Shown: positions 38,357-48,959, counted from the first letter of the stretch. The stretch is 64,000 nt of DNA from Tectiglobus diatomicola (GCA_039583345.1 JAZDSJ010000005.1:62001-126000); one strand, 5' to 3'. Made by a program: numbers and translations. Notes: generated by a model from the letters alone, not told the origin.

Positions 38357-40099
38357 ATGGCTGGTGCCACAAATGTTGAAATCTATAAAGATGCCTTGAT
38401 TATTCTTTCAACAGCGTCCGTTGTTGTTCCAGTTGTTCGGCATTTCAAATTAAGCCCGGTAATCGCCTATCTTGTTTCTGGCTTCGTTCTTGGTCCAACT
38501 GGAATCGTTTTGCTAGGTCCCCCAGACAGTTTACTCAAATGGGTTACAATTTCACCTGACCATGTTCTTAACGGCATAGGTGAGCTTGGCGTTGTATTTT
38601 TACTGTTTCTCATAGGCCTTGAACTTTCAATTCAACGTTTAGTTACAATGCGGCGCTTAGTGTTTGGTCTCGGTAGTGCACAAATACTTCTGTCGGCAAT
38701 AGTGATAACTGGTTTCTGTTTTTTAATTGGACTTTCTCCGGCTGCGGCAGTTCTAATTGGCCTAAGTCTTGCCCTTTCATCAACTGCTATAGTTATCGAG
38801 CTTTTAGCTCAACAGCAACGTCTTGCAACTGGTGCTGGTCGGACCGCCTTTGCGGTACTTTTGATGCAAGACCTTGCGGTTATTCCTTTAATCTTTCTGG
38901 TTTCTGTTTTGGCAGGCGACAGTGGTATGAGTGTTGTCGAAGGACTTCTTACCGCGCTAGCTCAGGCAAGTTTTGCAATATTCGCAGTGGTTGGCATGGG
39001 GTGGTTAGTTTTACGCCCTCTCTTCCGTCACGTCACTACGTCTGGAAGCCAAGAGTTATTTGTAGCAGCAACTCTTCTTGTCATAGTTGCTAGTGGGCTA
39101 GTAACAGGTGTAGCCGGACTTTCGATGGCGCTTGGAGCGTTTGTTGCTGGTCTTATGCTTGCCGAAACAGAGTTTCGTCGTGCCATTCAAGCTACTATTG
39201 AACCTGGTAAAGGGCTGTTGCTCGGCGTTTTTTTTTTCACAGTAGGTATGAGTTTAGATGCACGGACAATAATAGCAGATCCCAGCATTGTACTTCTGGG
39301 CACACTATGTGTGATACTTGTTAAATCTATCATTATAGTTGGGTTGCTAATTTTTTTTCGAATGCCATTATCAGTAATTACTGAGATTGTATGCCTTCTA
39401 GCATCAGGTGGAGAGTTTGCCTTTATTGTTATCGGTTTAGCAAATGCCAACGGCATTATTAGTTCTGACCTTTCAGCGATTGTATTTGCGATAACGGCTT
39501 TATCGATGTTACTTATTCCGATACTTGATATTATTGCTCAGAAACTTATAGGTAGTTTCCGTTTAAATGAAAAGCAAGAACCAGCCCTAATTGCATCGCC
39601 AAATACGCATAAAATGTCAACGCAAGCAGTCATAATAGGTTTCGGTCGCGTAGGTCAATTGTTATCTGAAATGCTTGCTCAGCACGATGTTTCATATCTT
39701 GCAATTGATAATAATCCAGTTAATGTAAAATTTGGACGGAAAACTGGATTGCCCGTTTATTTTGGTGATGCAAGAGAGGAATATTTTTTGCGTCAAGCAG
39801 GAATTGCAAAGGCTCATGCCGTGTTGATTACACTTAACACACCTAGTTTGATTGACAATATAATCTGTTCAATCCGAAGCATTAATCCGGATATTGTTAT
39901 TATATCTCGTGCACGAGATAACGAACATGCACGTCGTTTATATGAAAAAGGTACGACACATGCCGTTCCAGAGACAATTGAGGCAAATTTACAGTTGGCT
40001 AAAGTCTCGCTGATTGAATTAGGGATACAGAGTGATTCAGTTGTTAACTCGATTGACGCAAAACGTAATGAGTTGAATGCACTGTTAAGGGGCATCTGA
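38357..40099 (+). CDS. KefB/YbaL-type monovalent cation:proton antiporter with TrkA-N domain
   Basis: CPA2-family exchanger, probably K+ efflux or a K+/H+ antiporter. The membrane domain (residues 1-390) includes HFKLSPVIAYLVSGFVLGPT, GVVFLLFLIGLELSIQRL, ALSSTAIVIELLAQQ and LLMQDLAVIPLIFL (conserved Gln-Asp). The soluble NAD-binding RCK domain starts near residue 420 (AVIIGFGRVGQLLSEMLAQH), followed by GDAREEYFLRQAGI. 580 residues. AGAGGGG precedes ATG 38357. KefB-type proteins are held closed by glutathione, and gshA is present in this window, but that link is inference. Confidence 0.88.
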   Translation: MAGATNVEIYKDALIILSTASVVVPVVRHFKLSPVIAYLVSGFVLGPTGIVLLGPPDSLLKWVTISPDHVLNGIGELGVVFLLFLIGLELSIQRLVTMRRLVFGLGSAQILLSAIVITGFCFLIGLSPAAAVLIGLSLALSSTAIVIELLAQQQRLATGAGRTAFAVLLMQDLAVIPLIFLVSVLAGDSGMSVVEGLLTALAQASFAIFAVVGMGWLVLRPLFRHVTTSGSQELFVAATLLVIVASGLVTGVAGLSMALGAFVAGLMLAETEFRRAIQATIEPGKGLLLGVFFFTVGMSLDARTIIADPSIVLLGTLCVILVKSIIIVGLLIFFRMPLSVITEIVCLLASGGEFAFIVIGLANANGIISSDLSAIVFAITALSMLLIPILDIIAQKLIGSFRLNEKQEPALIASPNTHKMSTQAVIIGFGRVGQLLSEMLAQHDVSYLAIDNNPVNVKFGRKTGLPVYFGDAREEYFLRQAGIAKAHAVLITLNTPSLIDNIICSIRSINPDIVIISRARDNEHARRLYEKGTTHAVPETIEANLQLAKVSLIELGIQSDSVVNSIDAKRNELNALLRGI

Positions 40100-40465
40100 A
40101 GATACTTTAAATGTCTCATTCAGAGGTTGAAAATTAAAGTTTTCTAGTAGTCGTTTTAAATTATGAAGCAAGTGATTTTTAATAAATTCTTGTATTATTC
40201 CTTTTATGAAGGATTAGAGTTAATGTGTAATTAGTCTTAGAATTAAAGTTTCTGGTTAAATCTGCATCTAAAATCAGATTTTATTACATTAAGTACTAAA
40301 TATTATGCTCACTTTGTATTAGAAAAAATTCATAACTTAATGTGTTATAAACTACTGCATTTTTTCTTACTAAGAATAAGAAAACAACCATCCGATCCTT
40401 GTATTTTTTATATTACATAGGATATTATGTCGTATGTTACTTTATGTGAAAAAGCTTAATTATGC
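40100..40465. other. Intergenic region downstream of the antiporter
   Basis: AT-rich. No gene, hairpin with T-tract or remnant recognised. Confidence 0.35.
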
Positions 40466-40861
40466 ATGGCTAAATTAATTTTTATAAGCGCGTTATGTCT
40501 AATCAGTTTTATTTTCATGATTATCAAATTATCATGGATAGTGATCCGCCCAATCGTTAACATCATAAGTTATGTTTCTCTCATTGCTGCTGTGTTCACA
40601 ATAACTGCAGATGTTACACGGTGGCAAGTTGGAGACACGCAGCCATGGTTTTACTCTATAGCTTGCCACATGAATTCAATCTCACCAAATGTAAAGAATG
40701 ATTTAGCTGAATTCTTAAGTGATGTACTTCATCCTGTGATTTGGGCTTATGGTGTGCTTATAGTGCAAATTGCTCCAGCCTGCGTTGTGTTTGCATTGAT
40801 AGGTTGTGTACTAATTTACTCGGGGTGTGAACGAAAGAAAATTAAAGTTTATTCTAACTAA
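40466..40861 (+). CDS. Small membrane protein of unknown function
   Basis: A 131-residue protein. Its N-terminal hydrophobic stretches are IFISALCLISFIFMIIKLSW and VNIISYVSLIAAVFTIT. A soluble loop of about 45 residues follows (DVTRWQVGDTQPWFYSIACH, then FLSDVLHPVIWAYGVLI), then a C-terminal helix (APACVVFALIGCVLIYS) and a basic tail. The layout (helix, loop with a W-Y-S pattern, a V-x-P-x-x-W segment, helix) resembles small alphaproteobacterial two-helix proteins of unknown role. I infer this from memory of their shape only. No strong ribosome site. It is isolated from other genes. Confidence 0.5.
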   Translation: MAKLIFISALCLISFIFMIIKLSWIVIRPIVNIISYVSLIAAVFTITADVTRWQVGDTQPWFYSIACHMNSISPNVKNDLAEFLSDVLHPVIWAYGVLIVQIAPACVVFALIGCVLIYSGCERKKIKVYSN

Positions 40862-41411
40862 AGCCTATCACAGATAGCTAAATTTTTTTAAAATTTGCAA
40901 AACTAACAAGAAGATTTTAGGCTGAACCTTTTATAATTAACATTATGACTTAATAAACAGAGATTAACACTGGAACAGATTCAACTACCAAATGGTACTA
41001 TGTATGCACTTTCTTACTCTTGTGTAATATTCCTGTCAATATTGAGTACTAAAAGCTGTAAATTTACAAGAGATTCTAGCTAATTGTAGTTGATTGTTAT
41101 TAGGCTTCTCGATGTTGTACAACAAATTGTGCAGGAATACGCAACACATGGATACAACACTATATGCATGCTACCAAACTTTTTAAGAAAACAGATAATT
41201 TAAGGATTATTTAACTTCAATACACATATCGCTCCCAAATCTGAATAAACAGTGAAAAGTTCCGTTTTACATTAGTCGTTAAGTATTGCTGGGTGTAAAA
41301 CTTTAAAAAGTTTCAGAAGTATCTATTTATGAGTGATAATTGTAAGACTAGTAAGCTTTATGTCATATTCAATTTTTTATTATCTATGTAAAACATATTT
41401 TAATTAAATAC
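40862..41411. other. Convergent intergenic region before the glutamate dehydrogenase gene
   Basis: 550 bases of AT-rich sequence. No feature recognised. Confidence 0.35.
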
Positions 41412-42827
41412 TCATATTCCCAAAGAGTTATAGCTCTCCGAAACACGCTTTATAGCAACGATGTAGGCAGCAATTCTTAGCGTTTGTACTTCCGCCCGAC
41501 TATGCCAAACCGTACTCATAGCTTGGTATGCGCCACGCATAGTATCATCTAATCCAGAACGAACGAGGTCAATTTCAGCTGCTCCACGCAGATATTTCGT
41601 TTTGAAAGCTTCTGGTAACTGTTTACCTATAGTTCGCTCCAACTCATCCACTAATAGCCGATTGCGTACTTCTTCTTGGCGTCGTTGCATACGTCCAAAC
41701 TTAATTTGAGATAGATTTTTTACCCACTCAAAGTACGAAACTGTAACACCGCCTGCGTTTGCAAACATATCTGGTATAATAACGATACCCTTTTTGTTTA
41801 ATAAGGTGTCAGCACTAAATGTAATTGGTCCGTTCGCAGCTTCTATAATGAGTGGAGCTTTAATTTTATTCGCATTTGTTTCGTTGATCACGCCTTCTAA
41901 GGCTGCTGGTATAAGTATATCGCAGTCTTCTTCAAGAACGGTAATTCCATCACCAATAAAATTAGCCTGAGGAAAACCTTTAACACCGCCGGTTCTGATT
42001 ATATGCTGTTTAACATCTTCAACATGAAGTCCTTTAGGATTAATGATTGCTCCATCAGACTCAATTATGGCTATAATTTTGGCATCATCTTCTTCCTGTA
42101 AAAATTTAGCAGCATGATAACCTACATTTCCTAAGCCTTGTATAATAACTCGCTTCCCGGCTAATCCTTCTGTAAGATTAGCTTTTCTAACATCCTTGGG
42201 ATGTCTAAAAAATTCTTGTAAAGCGTATTGCACGCCGCGACCGGTAGCTTCACGACGTCCAGCAATACCACCTATATGTTCAGGTTTGCCAGTCACACAA
42301 GCTAGACTGTCTATTTCCGTAGAGTTTAATCTCTTATACTCATCTGCAATCCATGCCATCTCACGTTCACCAGTTCCCATATCTGGTGCAGGTACATTTT
42401 GAGCTGGATTTAGAAGATTACGCTTCGTCAACTCGTAAGTAAAACGGCGTGTAATTCGTTCAAGTTCATGAGGCTCCCAATTGTTAGGATTTATGTTGAG
42501 CCCTCCTTTTGAACCACCAAACGGCAACTCAACCAAAGCACACTTGTAAGTCATTAGTGCAGCAAGGGCTTCTACTTCATCGTGACACACTGATGGCGCG
42601 TATCTGATGCCACCTTTAACAGGTTCGTTATGTTCAGAATGCACGGATCTGTATCCCACAAAAGTGTGTACTTGTCCCCGTAACCTAACTCCAAAACGTA
42701 CTGTATAGGTGGAATTACAAACTCGAATTTTTTCAGCCAGACCTGGCGGTAGATCCATGTGAGTAACAGCTTGTGAGAACATTGCATCAACAGATTGAAG
42801 GAAGCTAAGTTCAGTCGAAGCTGGCAT
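41412..42827 (-). CDS. gdhA: Glu/Leu/Phe/Val dehydrogenase, probably glutamate dehydrogenase
   Basis: Oxidatively deaminates glutamate to 2-oxoglutarate (or the reverse), linking nitrogen metabolism to the TCA cycle. The catalytic domain has VKGGIRYAPSVCHDEVEALA and LPFGGSKGGLNINP (catalytic Lys), and NVPAPDMGTGEREMAWIADE. The Rossmann domain has RVIIQGLGNVGYHAAKFLQ. VTVSYFEWVKNLSQIKFG near the C-terminus is typical of the NAD-linked hexameric group. 471 residues. Substrate is assigned by overall similarity, not by a decisive residue test. Single gene on the reverse strand. Confidence 0.88.
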   Translation of the reverse strand: MPASTELSFLQSVDAMFSQAVTHMDLPPGLAEKIRVCNSTYTVRFGVRLRGQVHTFVGYRSVHSEHNEPVKGGIRYAPSVCHDEVEALAALMTYKCALVELPFGGSKGGLNINPNNWEPHELERITRRFTYELTKRNLLNPAQNVPAPDMGTGEREMAWIADEYKRLNSTEIDSLACVTGKPEHIGGIAGRREATGRGVQYALQEFFRHPKDVRKANLTEGLAGKRVIIQGLGNVGYHAAKFLQEEDDAKIIAIIESDGAIINPKGLHVEDVKQHIIRTGGVKGFPQANFIGDGITVLEEDCDILIPAALEGVINETNANKIKAPLIIEAANGPITFSADTLLNKKGIVIIPDMFANAGGVTVSYFEWVKNLSQIKFGRMQRRQEEVRNRLLVDELERTIGKQLPEAFKTKYLRGAAEIDLVRSGLDDTMRGAYQAMSTVWHSRAEVQTLRIAAYIVAIKRVSESYNSLGI

Positions 42828-43387
42828 GACATATTTCTTTCATTAAATTAATTTTATAGGAAAAATATCGATAACTTGCACCGAAGTATTCTCTCTGATG
42901 TAAATCGCACACTGCACAAAATAACTTTAATTCTTAAGTTCTATTAAGACATATCCTTAAAATAATCTCTAGTAATATTTTCAGATAAATATGCTATTTG
43001 GCTATTTTAAAATTTTTAACTTGAGTCAGAATGCTTTTTTCTAAAAATGTAAAGACTATTATGTAATAGCACTTATTTTGGTAATGTGAAGGAATTCCTC
43101 TTACAAGTCTAATAAATTTGCGCAGAAGTTATATAGAATGGGCATAAAGACTTTCGTTTACTTAGTGCAGTAAACTTACCTGGTTTTATTATTTAGTAAT
43201 TTACATCCAGCTTGAAATTACATTTTCCACAATTAAGATTATTTGTGGAAAATTCGTTGGATAAATAAAATTTTATGTCTTAATTCGAATAGATAATGAA
43301 ACTAAATGATGTTAGTAAATTTTACATTTTATAATTTTGAACAAATCAAAATATTAGGTCTATATAAATCATACATGAGGAATTTCT
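42828..43387. other. Divergent intergenic region upstream of gdhA
   Basis: AT-rich, no gene found. It must hold the gdhA promoter at its left end. GAGG near 43377 probably serves the broken small gene to its right. Confidence 0.35.
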
Positions 43388-43759
43388 TTGTCCTGTAATT
43401 TGTCAGTTAGAAATAAAGGTACATTACTTAAAAGATTAAGAATTGTTTCTTTACTAAAGCGTGCTGTTTGTGGAGTTCTTCTATTAGTTTTTGGCGTTCT
43501 TGGATCAGCTTGGCTCTTAGATACCTCACTTAAAAAAACTGCTGCAGAGATAGCGGTTTCCAAATCTTTTTCTGATGCCTTAGATAAGGTGACTTATGAA
43601 GTAAATGCAAAAGATAATGCTGTAAACCACAATTTAGATTAACCTGAGATCGTCCAACGTCTGAATGATATTTACTTTGGTTTACGGCATGAAACTACAG
43701 GCGTTAATGAATTAAATAAACTTCGCTCCAACAGAGTGGTAAACAGGATTAAATCGTGA
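43388..43759 (+). pseudogene. Small membrane-anchored protein gene interrupted by an in-frame TAA
   Basis: An 84-codon frame starts at TTG 43388, with GAGG about eight bases upstream, and stops at TAA 43640-43642. The same frame then continues for 38 codons (PEIVQRLNDIYFGLRHETTG onward) to TGA 43757-43759. The second part is protein-like and less AT-rich than the surrounding spacer. The first part has a basic N-terminus and one membrane helix (AVCGVLLLVFGVLGSAWLL). I do not recognise the family. Either a stop mutation has split a small gene of about 123 codons, or the first part alone is made. Confidence 0.4.
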
Positions 43760-43964
43760 AACGCCCAGCTGCTAAAAATTAACTCAAAAATATTCTCCCG
43801 TTCCAGTTTTTGAAATTTGCTTAGTTGAGTAAAACTATAATATTATAACTATAGAGATTAATTTCTTCTCAGATCTATAGGATCCTGGCACAATCAAAGA
43901 AAATTAATACTAATTCTAATTTAGCTACAGGAAATAATTTTATAAAAAGGTTTAGTTAATGCAA

Positions 43965-44915
43965 CTAACTTTTACTTTTTATTTGCTCTCGATGTAATGT
44001 GTAAGCTGCCGCACTGATAATAAGAGCGGCTCCCAAGAATACTCGCTGTTCTGGCCATTCGTTAAAAAGTAAAAGACCAAATGCAATGGAGTATATAAGT
44101 CGTGCATAATCAAATGGTCCGACAAAGCTGGCTTCAGCAACTCTTAGGCTTAGTATATTAAAGTATTGACCTAAAGTAGAGCAAATACCAATCACTGTTA
44201 ATATTACTATTTCAGCAAGTGTTGGAGTTTTCCAGAAATATATTGTCGGGATCACCATCAGCAGGCCTACTCCCAACGCCTGATATGTCATAATTGTTAT
44301 TGGTTTATCAACTCGGCTTATTACACGAATTATAATCACCACGGCAGAAACGCAAATCGAACTCATAATGGCCATTACGCTATATATTGTAAAATTGTTT
44401 ATATCGTTAGGCCAAGCGATAATCAAAACGCCCAAAAAGCCCATAATAATAGCTCCCCATCGGCGCGGTCCAACCACTTCGCCTAGAATCACTATCGCGA
44501 GAACAGTTATAAAAAGTGTTTTGGAAAACATAATAACAGTCACTTTTGCGAAAGGTAGATAGATGAATGCTGAACAGCCAAGAAGCATTGCAACAAAGGC
44601 TATGACGACCCGAAGGAACTGCAGCTTTGGAAAGGCTGTATGAAGAGAATGGGGAAGATTAGATAAAATAACTGGTGCTGCGATAGATATAGTTATTAAC
44701 TGACGAAAAAATAGAATTTCTGTTACGTTTAAGCTCTTACTTACAATCTTAATAAATACAATCATAAGTGAAAAGAAAAAAGCTGCGAGCAACATGTAGA
44801 TTGCGCCACGCAAATTATCTGAGAGTCTTCGCCATTTTATTGAAAAAAAAGCACACACGCTCGTAATTGCAAGGCGTTGTCGTCTAAATATTAACGTATC
44901 AAATCGCCAATTCAA
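43965..44915 (-). CDS. EamA/DMT-family inner-membrane transporter
   Basis: Drug/metabolite-superfamily permease with two EamA repeats and about ten helices. The first repeat begins GAIYMLLAAFFFSLMIVFIK and includes FAKVTVIMFSKTLFITVLAI. The repeat boundary carries VGPRRWGAIIMGFLGVLIIA, and the second repeat AEASFVGPFDYARLIYSIAF and FNEWPEQRVFLGAALIISA. The substrate is unknown; relatives are listed as DMT or S-adenosylmethionine-type carriers. The listed start is a TTG. The first 30 residues are basic and unlike relatives, so translation may begin lower, near LRGAIYM. Single reverse-strand gene. Confidence 0.8.
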   Translation of the reverse strand: MNWRFDTLIFRRQRLAITSVCAFFSIKWRRLSDNLRGAIYMLLAAFFFSLMIVFIKIVSKSLNVTEILFFRQLITISIAAPVILSNLPHSLHTAFPKLQFLRVVIAFVAMLLGCSAFIYLPFAKVTVIMFSKTLFITVLAIVILGEVVGPRRWGAIIMGFLGVLIIAWPNDINNFTIYSVMAIMSSICVSAVVIIIRVISRVDKPITIMTYQALGVGLLMVIPTIYFWKTPTLAEIVILTVIGICSTLGQYFNILSLRVAEASFVGPFDYARLIYSIAFGLLLFNEWPEQRVFLGAALIISAAAYTLHREQIKSKS

Positions 44916-45516
44916 AGATTTAGGCTCTGTCTGTTTAGAAAATTGTATGATTTAGGTTCTAGACTCTTACTCTAAATTATATATTACAAAAAAACTATAT
45001 CTCATTATTCATATCAATTAGAACTAAATTTCAGTTAGAGCATATTAGATGGAATATTTTTGTTGAATAGAAACCTACGGCTCAATAATATCCATAATAT
45101 ACGTAATGAATTATTGTAGCTATATGCAAGATAATAGTGAAATTCTCATAAACATTTTTAACTACTTTTTGGTTATTACTAATTGTAAATATCAAATATC
45201 ATTGCGATAACTGAGATTTCTTTAAACTGACAAATAAAGTGTAGGATTTTTTTGTTGGTGCGGAATACTATTTCCCTATTAGGCTTTATTTGATTTTAGG
45301 ATTATTGGTGAAAGCCATAAATGTTGCGCTACTTGAACGAATATGAAAGGTTCTTGTATCAAAATATTTTGAACGGTGAAGTCTAAACTGAGATTGAGGA
45401 CAGGTATTTTTTTGATAATAGTTTGGAATGATGGCTTCTAACCTTAAATCTTTGTTAATTATGAATATGATAAAAAAATAAATTTTTAATGTCAGTAGTA
45501 TGCTAAGAGCGTGGGT
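44916..45516. other. Divergent intergenic region EamA / uvrD
   Basis: 600 bases of AT-rich sequence with no recognised gene. The only long frame (reverse strand, 45286-45534) overlaps the uvrD start and has no ribosome site. Confidence 0.4.
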
Positions 45517-47880
45517 ATGGTAAGAGATCAACACAAAGCTCTCGAAAATGCAACCGAGAGCAAGCGTAAATCCAGTATTTCTGAGCGCGCTTTAAATTCT
45601 GTACCTCCTAATCCTATAGCCCTCGTAGAAAGTCTAAATCAGGCACAGCAAAGAGCCGTCCTAATGCTAGATGGACCAGTTCTCGTTTTGGCCGGTGCGG
45701 GTACAGGTAAGACTCGTGTTCTGACAACACGCATTGCTCATATTTTGACTTCATGTCGAGCGGATCCATCACAGATATTAGCTGTTACATTCACTAATAA
45801 AGCTGCTAAAGAAATGAGGGAGCGTATTTGTGCACATGTTGGTAACATCATCGAAGGTATGCCTTGGCTAGGAACTTTCCATTCTGTAAATTTGCGTATT
45901 ATACGTCGTCACTATGAACTTCTGGGGCTTAAATCAGGTTTTACTATTATTGACTATGATGATCAAATTCGCCTCATCAAGCAGGTAATTAGTAGCGCAA
46001 ATCTTGACAAGAATCGCTGGCCAGCACGAAGACTTGCTAGTCTGATAGACGACTGGAAAAATCGCGGACTTACACCAGAGAAAATATCTAGTAGCGAGGC
46101 TTTCGGCTTCGCAAACGGGCAGGGTGCCAAACTTTACGCTGCCTACCAAGTTCGCCTTAAAGAACTTAATGCTGTAGATTTCGGTGATTTATTACTTGAG
46201 TCTTTAAGGCTTTTCATGGAAAATTTTGATATTTTAGAAAAGTATCAAAAACAATTTAGTCATATTTTGGTCGACGAATATCAAGATACTAACACTGCCC
46301 AGTACCTGTGGTTAAGACTGCTTGCTCAGGGATCTGCGAATATCTGCTGCGTTGGTGATGATGACCAATCCATTTATGGATGGCGTGGTGCTGAAGTAGA
46401 GAATATTTTGAACTTTGATAGAGATTTTCCTGGCGCCCAAATTGTTCGTCTAGAGCAGAATTATCGCTCAACTAGACACATATTAGCTGCAGCCTCTGAC
46501 TTAATTGCTCATAACCAAAGCCGACTTGGAAAAAGACTATACACAGATGAACAACATGGAGAGAAGATTGCTGTAACGTGTGTTTGGGATGATGAAGAGG
46601 AAGCTCGTCTTATCGGTGAAGATATTGAAAAGATATACAGAAGTGAATACTCCTTGAATCAAATTGCAATATTAGTACGTGCTTCATTTCAGATGCGAGC
46701 TTTTGAAGATCGGTTTGTTACGCTTGGAATACCTTATCGAGTTGTTGGAGGACCGCGTTTTTATGAACGCCAAGAAATCAAAGATGCTATTTCTTACCTT
46801 GAACTAACTAGAAATCATTCAAATGATCTAAAATTTGAGCGCATTGTGAATGTTCCTAAGCGAGGCATTGGTCATAGCTCAGTACGTCGCATCCGCGAGC
46901 TATCGCGCGCACGTAATGTTTCTATGTTTTATGCCGCAAAAGAACTTTGCGAAACTGATGAAATTCGCGGCAAAGCTAAGCGATCTTTGTTAGATCTGAT
47001 TCAAAACTTCGAACGCTGGCGTTTTGAAGTTAGTGAAAAACATCACACTGAACTAGCTGAGACAATCCTTGACGAGAGCGGCTACACAGCTATGTGGCAA
47101 TCTGATAAAAGCCCACAGTCACAATCGCGCTTAGAAAACTTGAAAGAATTAATCAGATTTATGGATGGGTTTGATACACTTTCCGGTTTTCTTGAACATG
47201 TTAGTCTTGTTATGGATGCAGAACAAGTTAACGATGGTGAACGTGTTACAATTATGACCTTACATGCAGCAAAGGGTTTAGAATTTAATACTGTGTTCTT
47301 GCCTGGCTGGGAAGAGGGTCTTTTTCCCCATCAGCGTTCAATTGATGAAAGCGGGCTTGCCGGGCTAGAGGAAGAGCGTCGACTTGCTTACGTAGGGATT
47401 ACAAGAGCACGTCAGTTAGCAAAAATATCGTTCGCTCAGAACCGACGGACACGTGGCCTTTATCAGCAAGCTACGGCTTCCAGGTTCATAGATGAATTAT
47501 CGGAAGAGGATGTAGAAGTTAGGTCAAGCAACTCACCGTTTGGTAGTGCTTATGAAAAGTTTAACATAGGTTTTAATAATTCATACGGATTTAGCCGTTT
47601 TGAAAATTCTAATCCTAGCTTTAAAAGTAATTACGATACTCCAGGATGGCAGAGAGCCCAGAAACGTCATGGGATGCAATCTAAGCTTCCATCCATTGAA
47701 ATAGAAGAAAAGCCAATAGAAATCCATACAGCTATAGCCACTTTTTCTATTGGATCACGTGTGTACCATCATAAATTTGGTTATGGTCAGATTACTGAAG
47801 CTGAGGGCAACAAACTTACCGTTGAATTTGATAATGTAGGTCGTAAGCGTGTAGTTGATTCGTTTCTAAAGGCTGTATAG
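45517..47880 (+). CDS. uvrD: ATP-dependent 3'-5' DNA helicase UvrD/PcrA
   Basis: Superfamily 1 helicase for nucleotide-excision and mismatch repair and for clearing recombination intermediates. Helicase motifs in order are GAGTGKTRVLTTRIAH (Walker A, near residue 60), VTFTNKAAKEMRERI, LVDEYQDTN (Walker B), VGDDDQSIYGWRGAE, LEQNYRSTRHI, VTIMTLHAAKGLEF and EERRLAYVGITRARQ. The C-terminal Tudor-like PcrA domain is GSRVYHHKFGYGQITEAEGN. 787 residues. ATG 45517 is chosen because AAGAG at 45504-45508 is eight bases upstream; the in-frame GTG 45511 is too close to it. Confidence 0.94.
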   Translation: MVRDQHKALENATESKRKSSISERALNSVPPNPIALVESLNQAQQRAVLMLDGPVLVLAGAGTGKTRVLTTRIAHILTSCRADPSQILAVTFTNKAAKEMRERICAHVGNIIEGMPWLGTFHSVNLRIIRRHYELLGLKSGFTIIDYDDQIRLIKQVISSANLDKNRWPARRLASLIDDWKNRGLTPEKISSSEAFGFANGQGAKLYAAYQVRLKELNAVDFGDLLLESLRLFMENFDILEKYQKQFSHILVDEYQDTNTAQYLWLRLLAQGSANICCVGDDDQSIYGWRGAEVENILNFDRDFPGAQIVRLEQNYRSTRHILAAASDLIAHNQSRLGKRLYTDEQHGEKIAVTCVWDDEEEARLIGEDIEKIYRSEYSLNQIAILVRASFQMRAFEDRFVTLGIPYRVVGGPRFYERQEIKDAISYLELTRNHSNDLKFERIVNVPKRGIGHSSVRRIRELSRARNVSMFYAAKELCETDEIRGKAKRSLLDLIQNFERWRFEVSEKHHTELAETILDESGYTAMWQSDKSPQSQSRLENLKELIRFMDGFDTLSGFLEHVSLVMDAEQVNDGERVTIMTLHAAKGLEFNTVFLPGWEEGLFPHQRSIDESGLAGLEEERRLAYVGITRARQLAKISFAQNRRTRGLYQQATASRFIDELSEEDVEVRSSNSPFGSAYEKFNIGFNNSYGFSRFENSNPSFKSNYDTPGWQRAQKRHGMQSKLPSIEIEEKPIEIHTAIATFSIGSRVYHHKFGYGQITEAEGNKLTVEFDNVGRKRVVDSFLKAV

Positions 47881-48071
47881 TAGATATTTTGCTTCTTTAC
47901 AAAAACACTAAACGACAGGCTGACACTCTAAATTCCAGGATCATACTAAAGCCGTGCTTTTTTATTTTGTGTGTAAACTGAAGCATGTTCTATGAAAACT
48001 TTATTTCATGATGACATGTTTAATTTCACTTTCTAATAGCTGAGCTAAATAAGTCTTCAATAAGTTTTATA

Positions 48072-48959
48072 TCATATCACCTTATCACAGTTCACAGTCT
48101 TCTCATTACTTGAATTTATAGAATGTTTTGTTTCATAGCTAGGCATGAGAGATTCAAATTCATTTGTAACAGCTCTTAAAGCAATACCAACATCACCCGC
48201 GTATTTTGTAATATACATTCGTGATTCAAATGAGAACAAAGCAGCCTTCTGTAAAAGAGGGGCCAGAGGAACTGTGTTATGAAAGCATTTGAGATCATCT
48301 ACTGAGCGCATATGTTCCTGGATGATAGCATCTTCTGTTGAAAAACGATCTACCATGTTAACAATAACGCCGAGATGTTCTGCAAGTCCCATTTCTGGAT
48401 TGCGTGAACGGAAACGACGCAAATACTCTAAGCCACTTACTGCTAAAAAGTCAGGTTTCACTGGTACAAGATGGTAGTCACATTCACGAAGCCAAGTTTC
48501 TGTCATTACAGAAATACCAGGTGCGCAGTCCACAAGAACATGATCTACGTATTGCTTAGCCTCTTGAAGAATTGTACGAGCAGCTTCGCGTGTTTTTGAA
48601 ATTTTTCCTTGTGCAGCAATTTCTCGTTCCAATAGCGGTAGATCCAATTCACCAGGCATAAGGTAAATGCCTTTTGCCTCTTCAACGTCTGACACATGAC
48701 TCATGACGTACTGTGGCCAGTCGGCGTGCTCATTATCTAAAACGCTTCGTGCTATGTAGCCTAAAAGTGTCAAATCATTTTTACGTTGTTCGTCAAGCAG
48801 TGTGCCTGGTGCCATCATTAAGCTGAGACTCATTTGACCATCTGCATCAATAATTAGTATTGACTTCTTTTTGAAAGAAGCCAAGGTTTCTGCTAGGGCC
48901 ATAGTCAATGTGGACTTGCCGACACCACCTTTTGCATTCATAATGGCTACTGATGCCAT
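48072..48959 (-). CDS. ParA/Soj-family ATPase
   Basis: P-loop ATPase of the ParA/MinD superfamily, used for positioning DNA or protein complexes. The deviant Walker A motif is MNAKGGVGKSTLTMALAETL (residues 7-26), with both lysines. Walker A' is ILIIDADGQMSLSLM and Walker B VDHVLVDCAPGISVMTETWL; PVKPDFLAVSGLEYLRRF follows. 295 residues. No parB lies beside it, and chromosomal parA normally sits with parB, gidB and gidA, so this is an orphan copy. It lies 321 bases downstream of a membrane-anchored Clp-N protein on the same strand. The start has AAGG ten bases upstream. Confidence 0.88.
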   Translation of the reverse strand: MASVAIMNAKGGVGKSTLTMALAETLASFKKKSILIIDADGQMSLSLMMAPGTLLDEQRKNDLTLLGYIARSVLDNEHADWPQYVMSHVSDVEEAKGIYLMPGELDLPLLEREIAAQGKISKTREAARTILQEAKQYVDHVLVDCAPGISVMTETWLRECDYHLVPVKPDFLAVSGLEYLRRFRSRNPEMGLAEHLGVIVNMVDRFSTEDAIIQEHMRSVDDLKCFHNTVPLAPLLQKAALFSFESRMYITKYAGDVGIALRAVTNEFESLMPSYETKHSINSSNEKTVNCDKVI

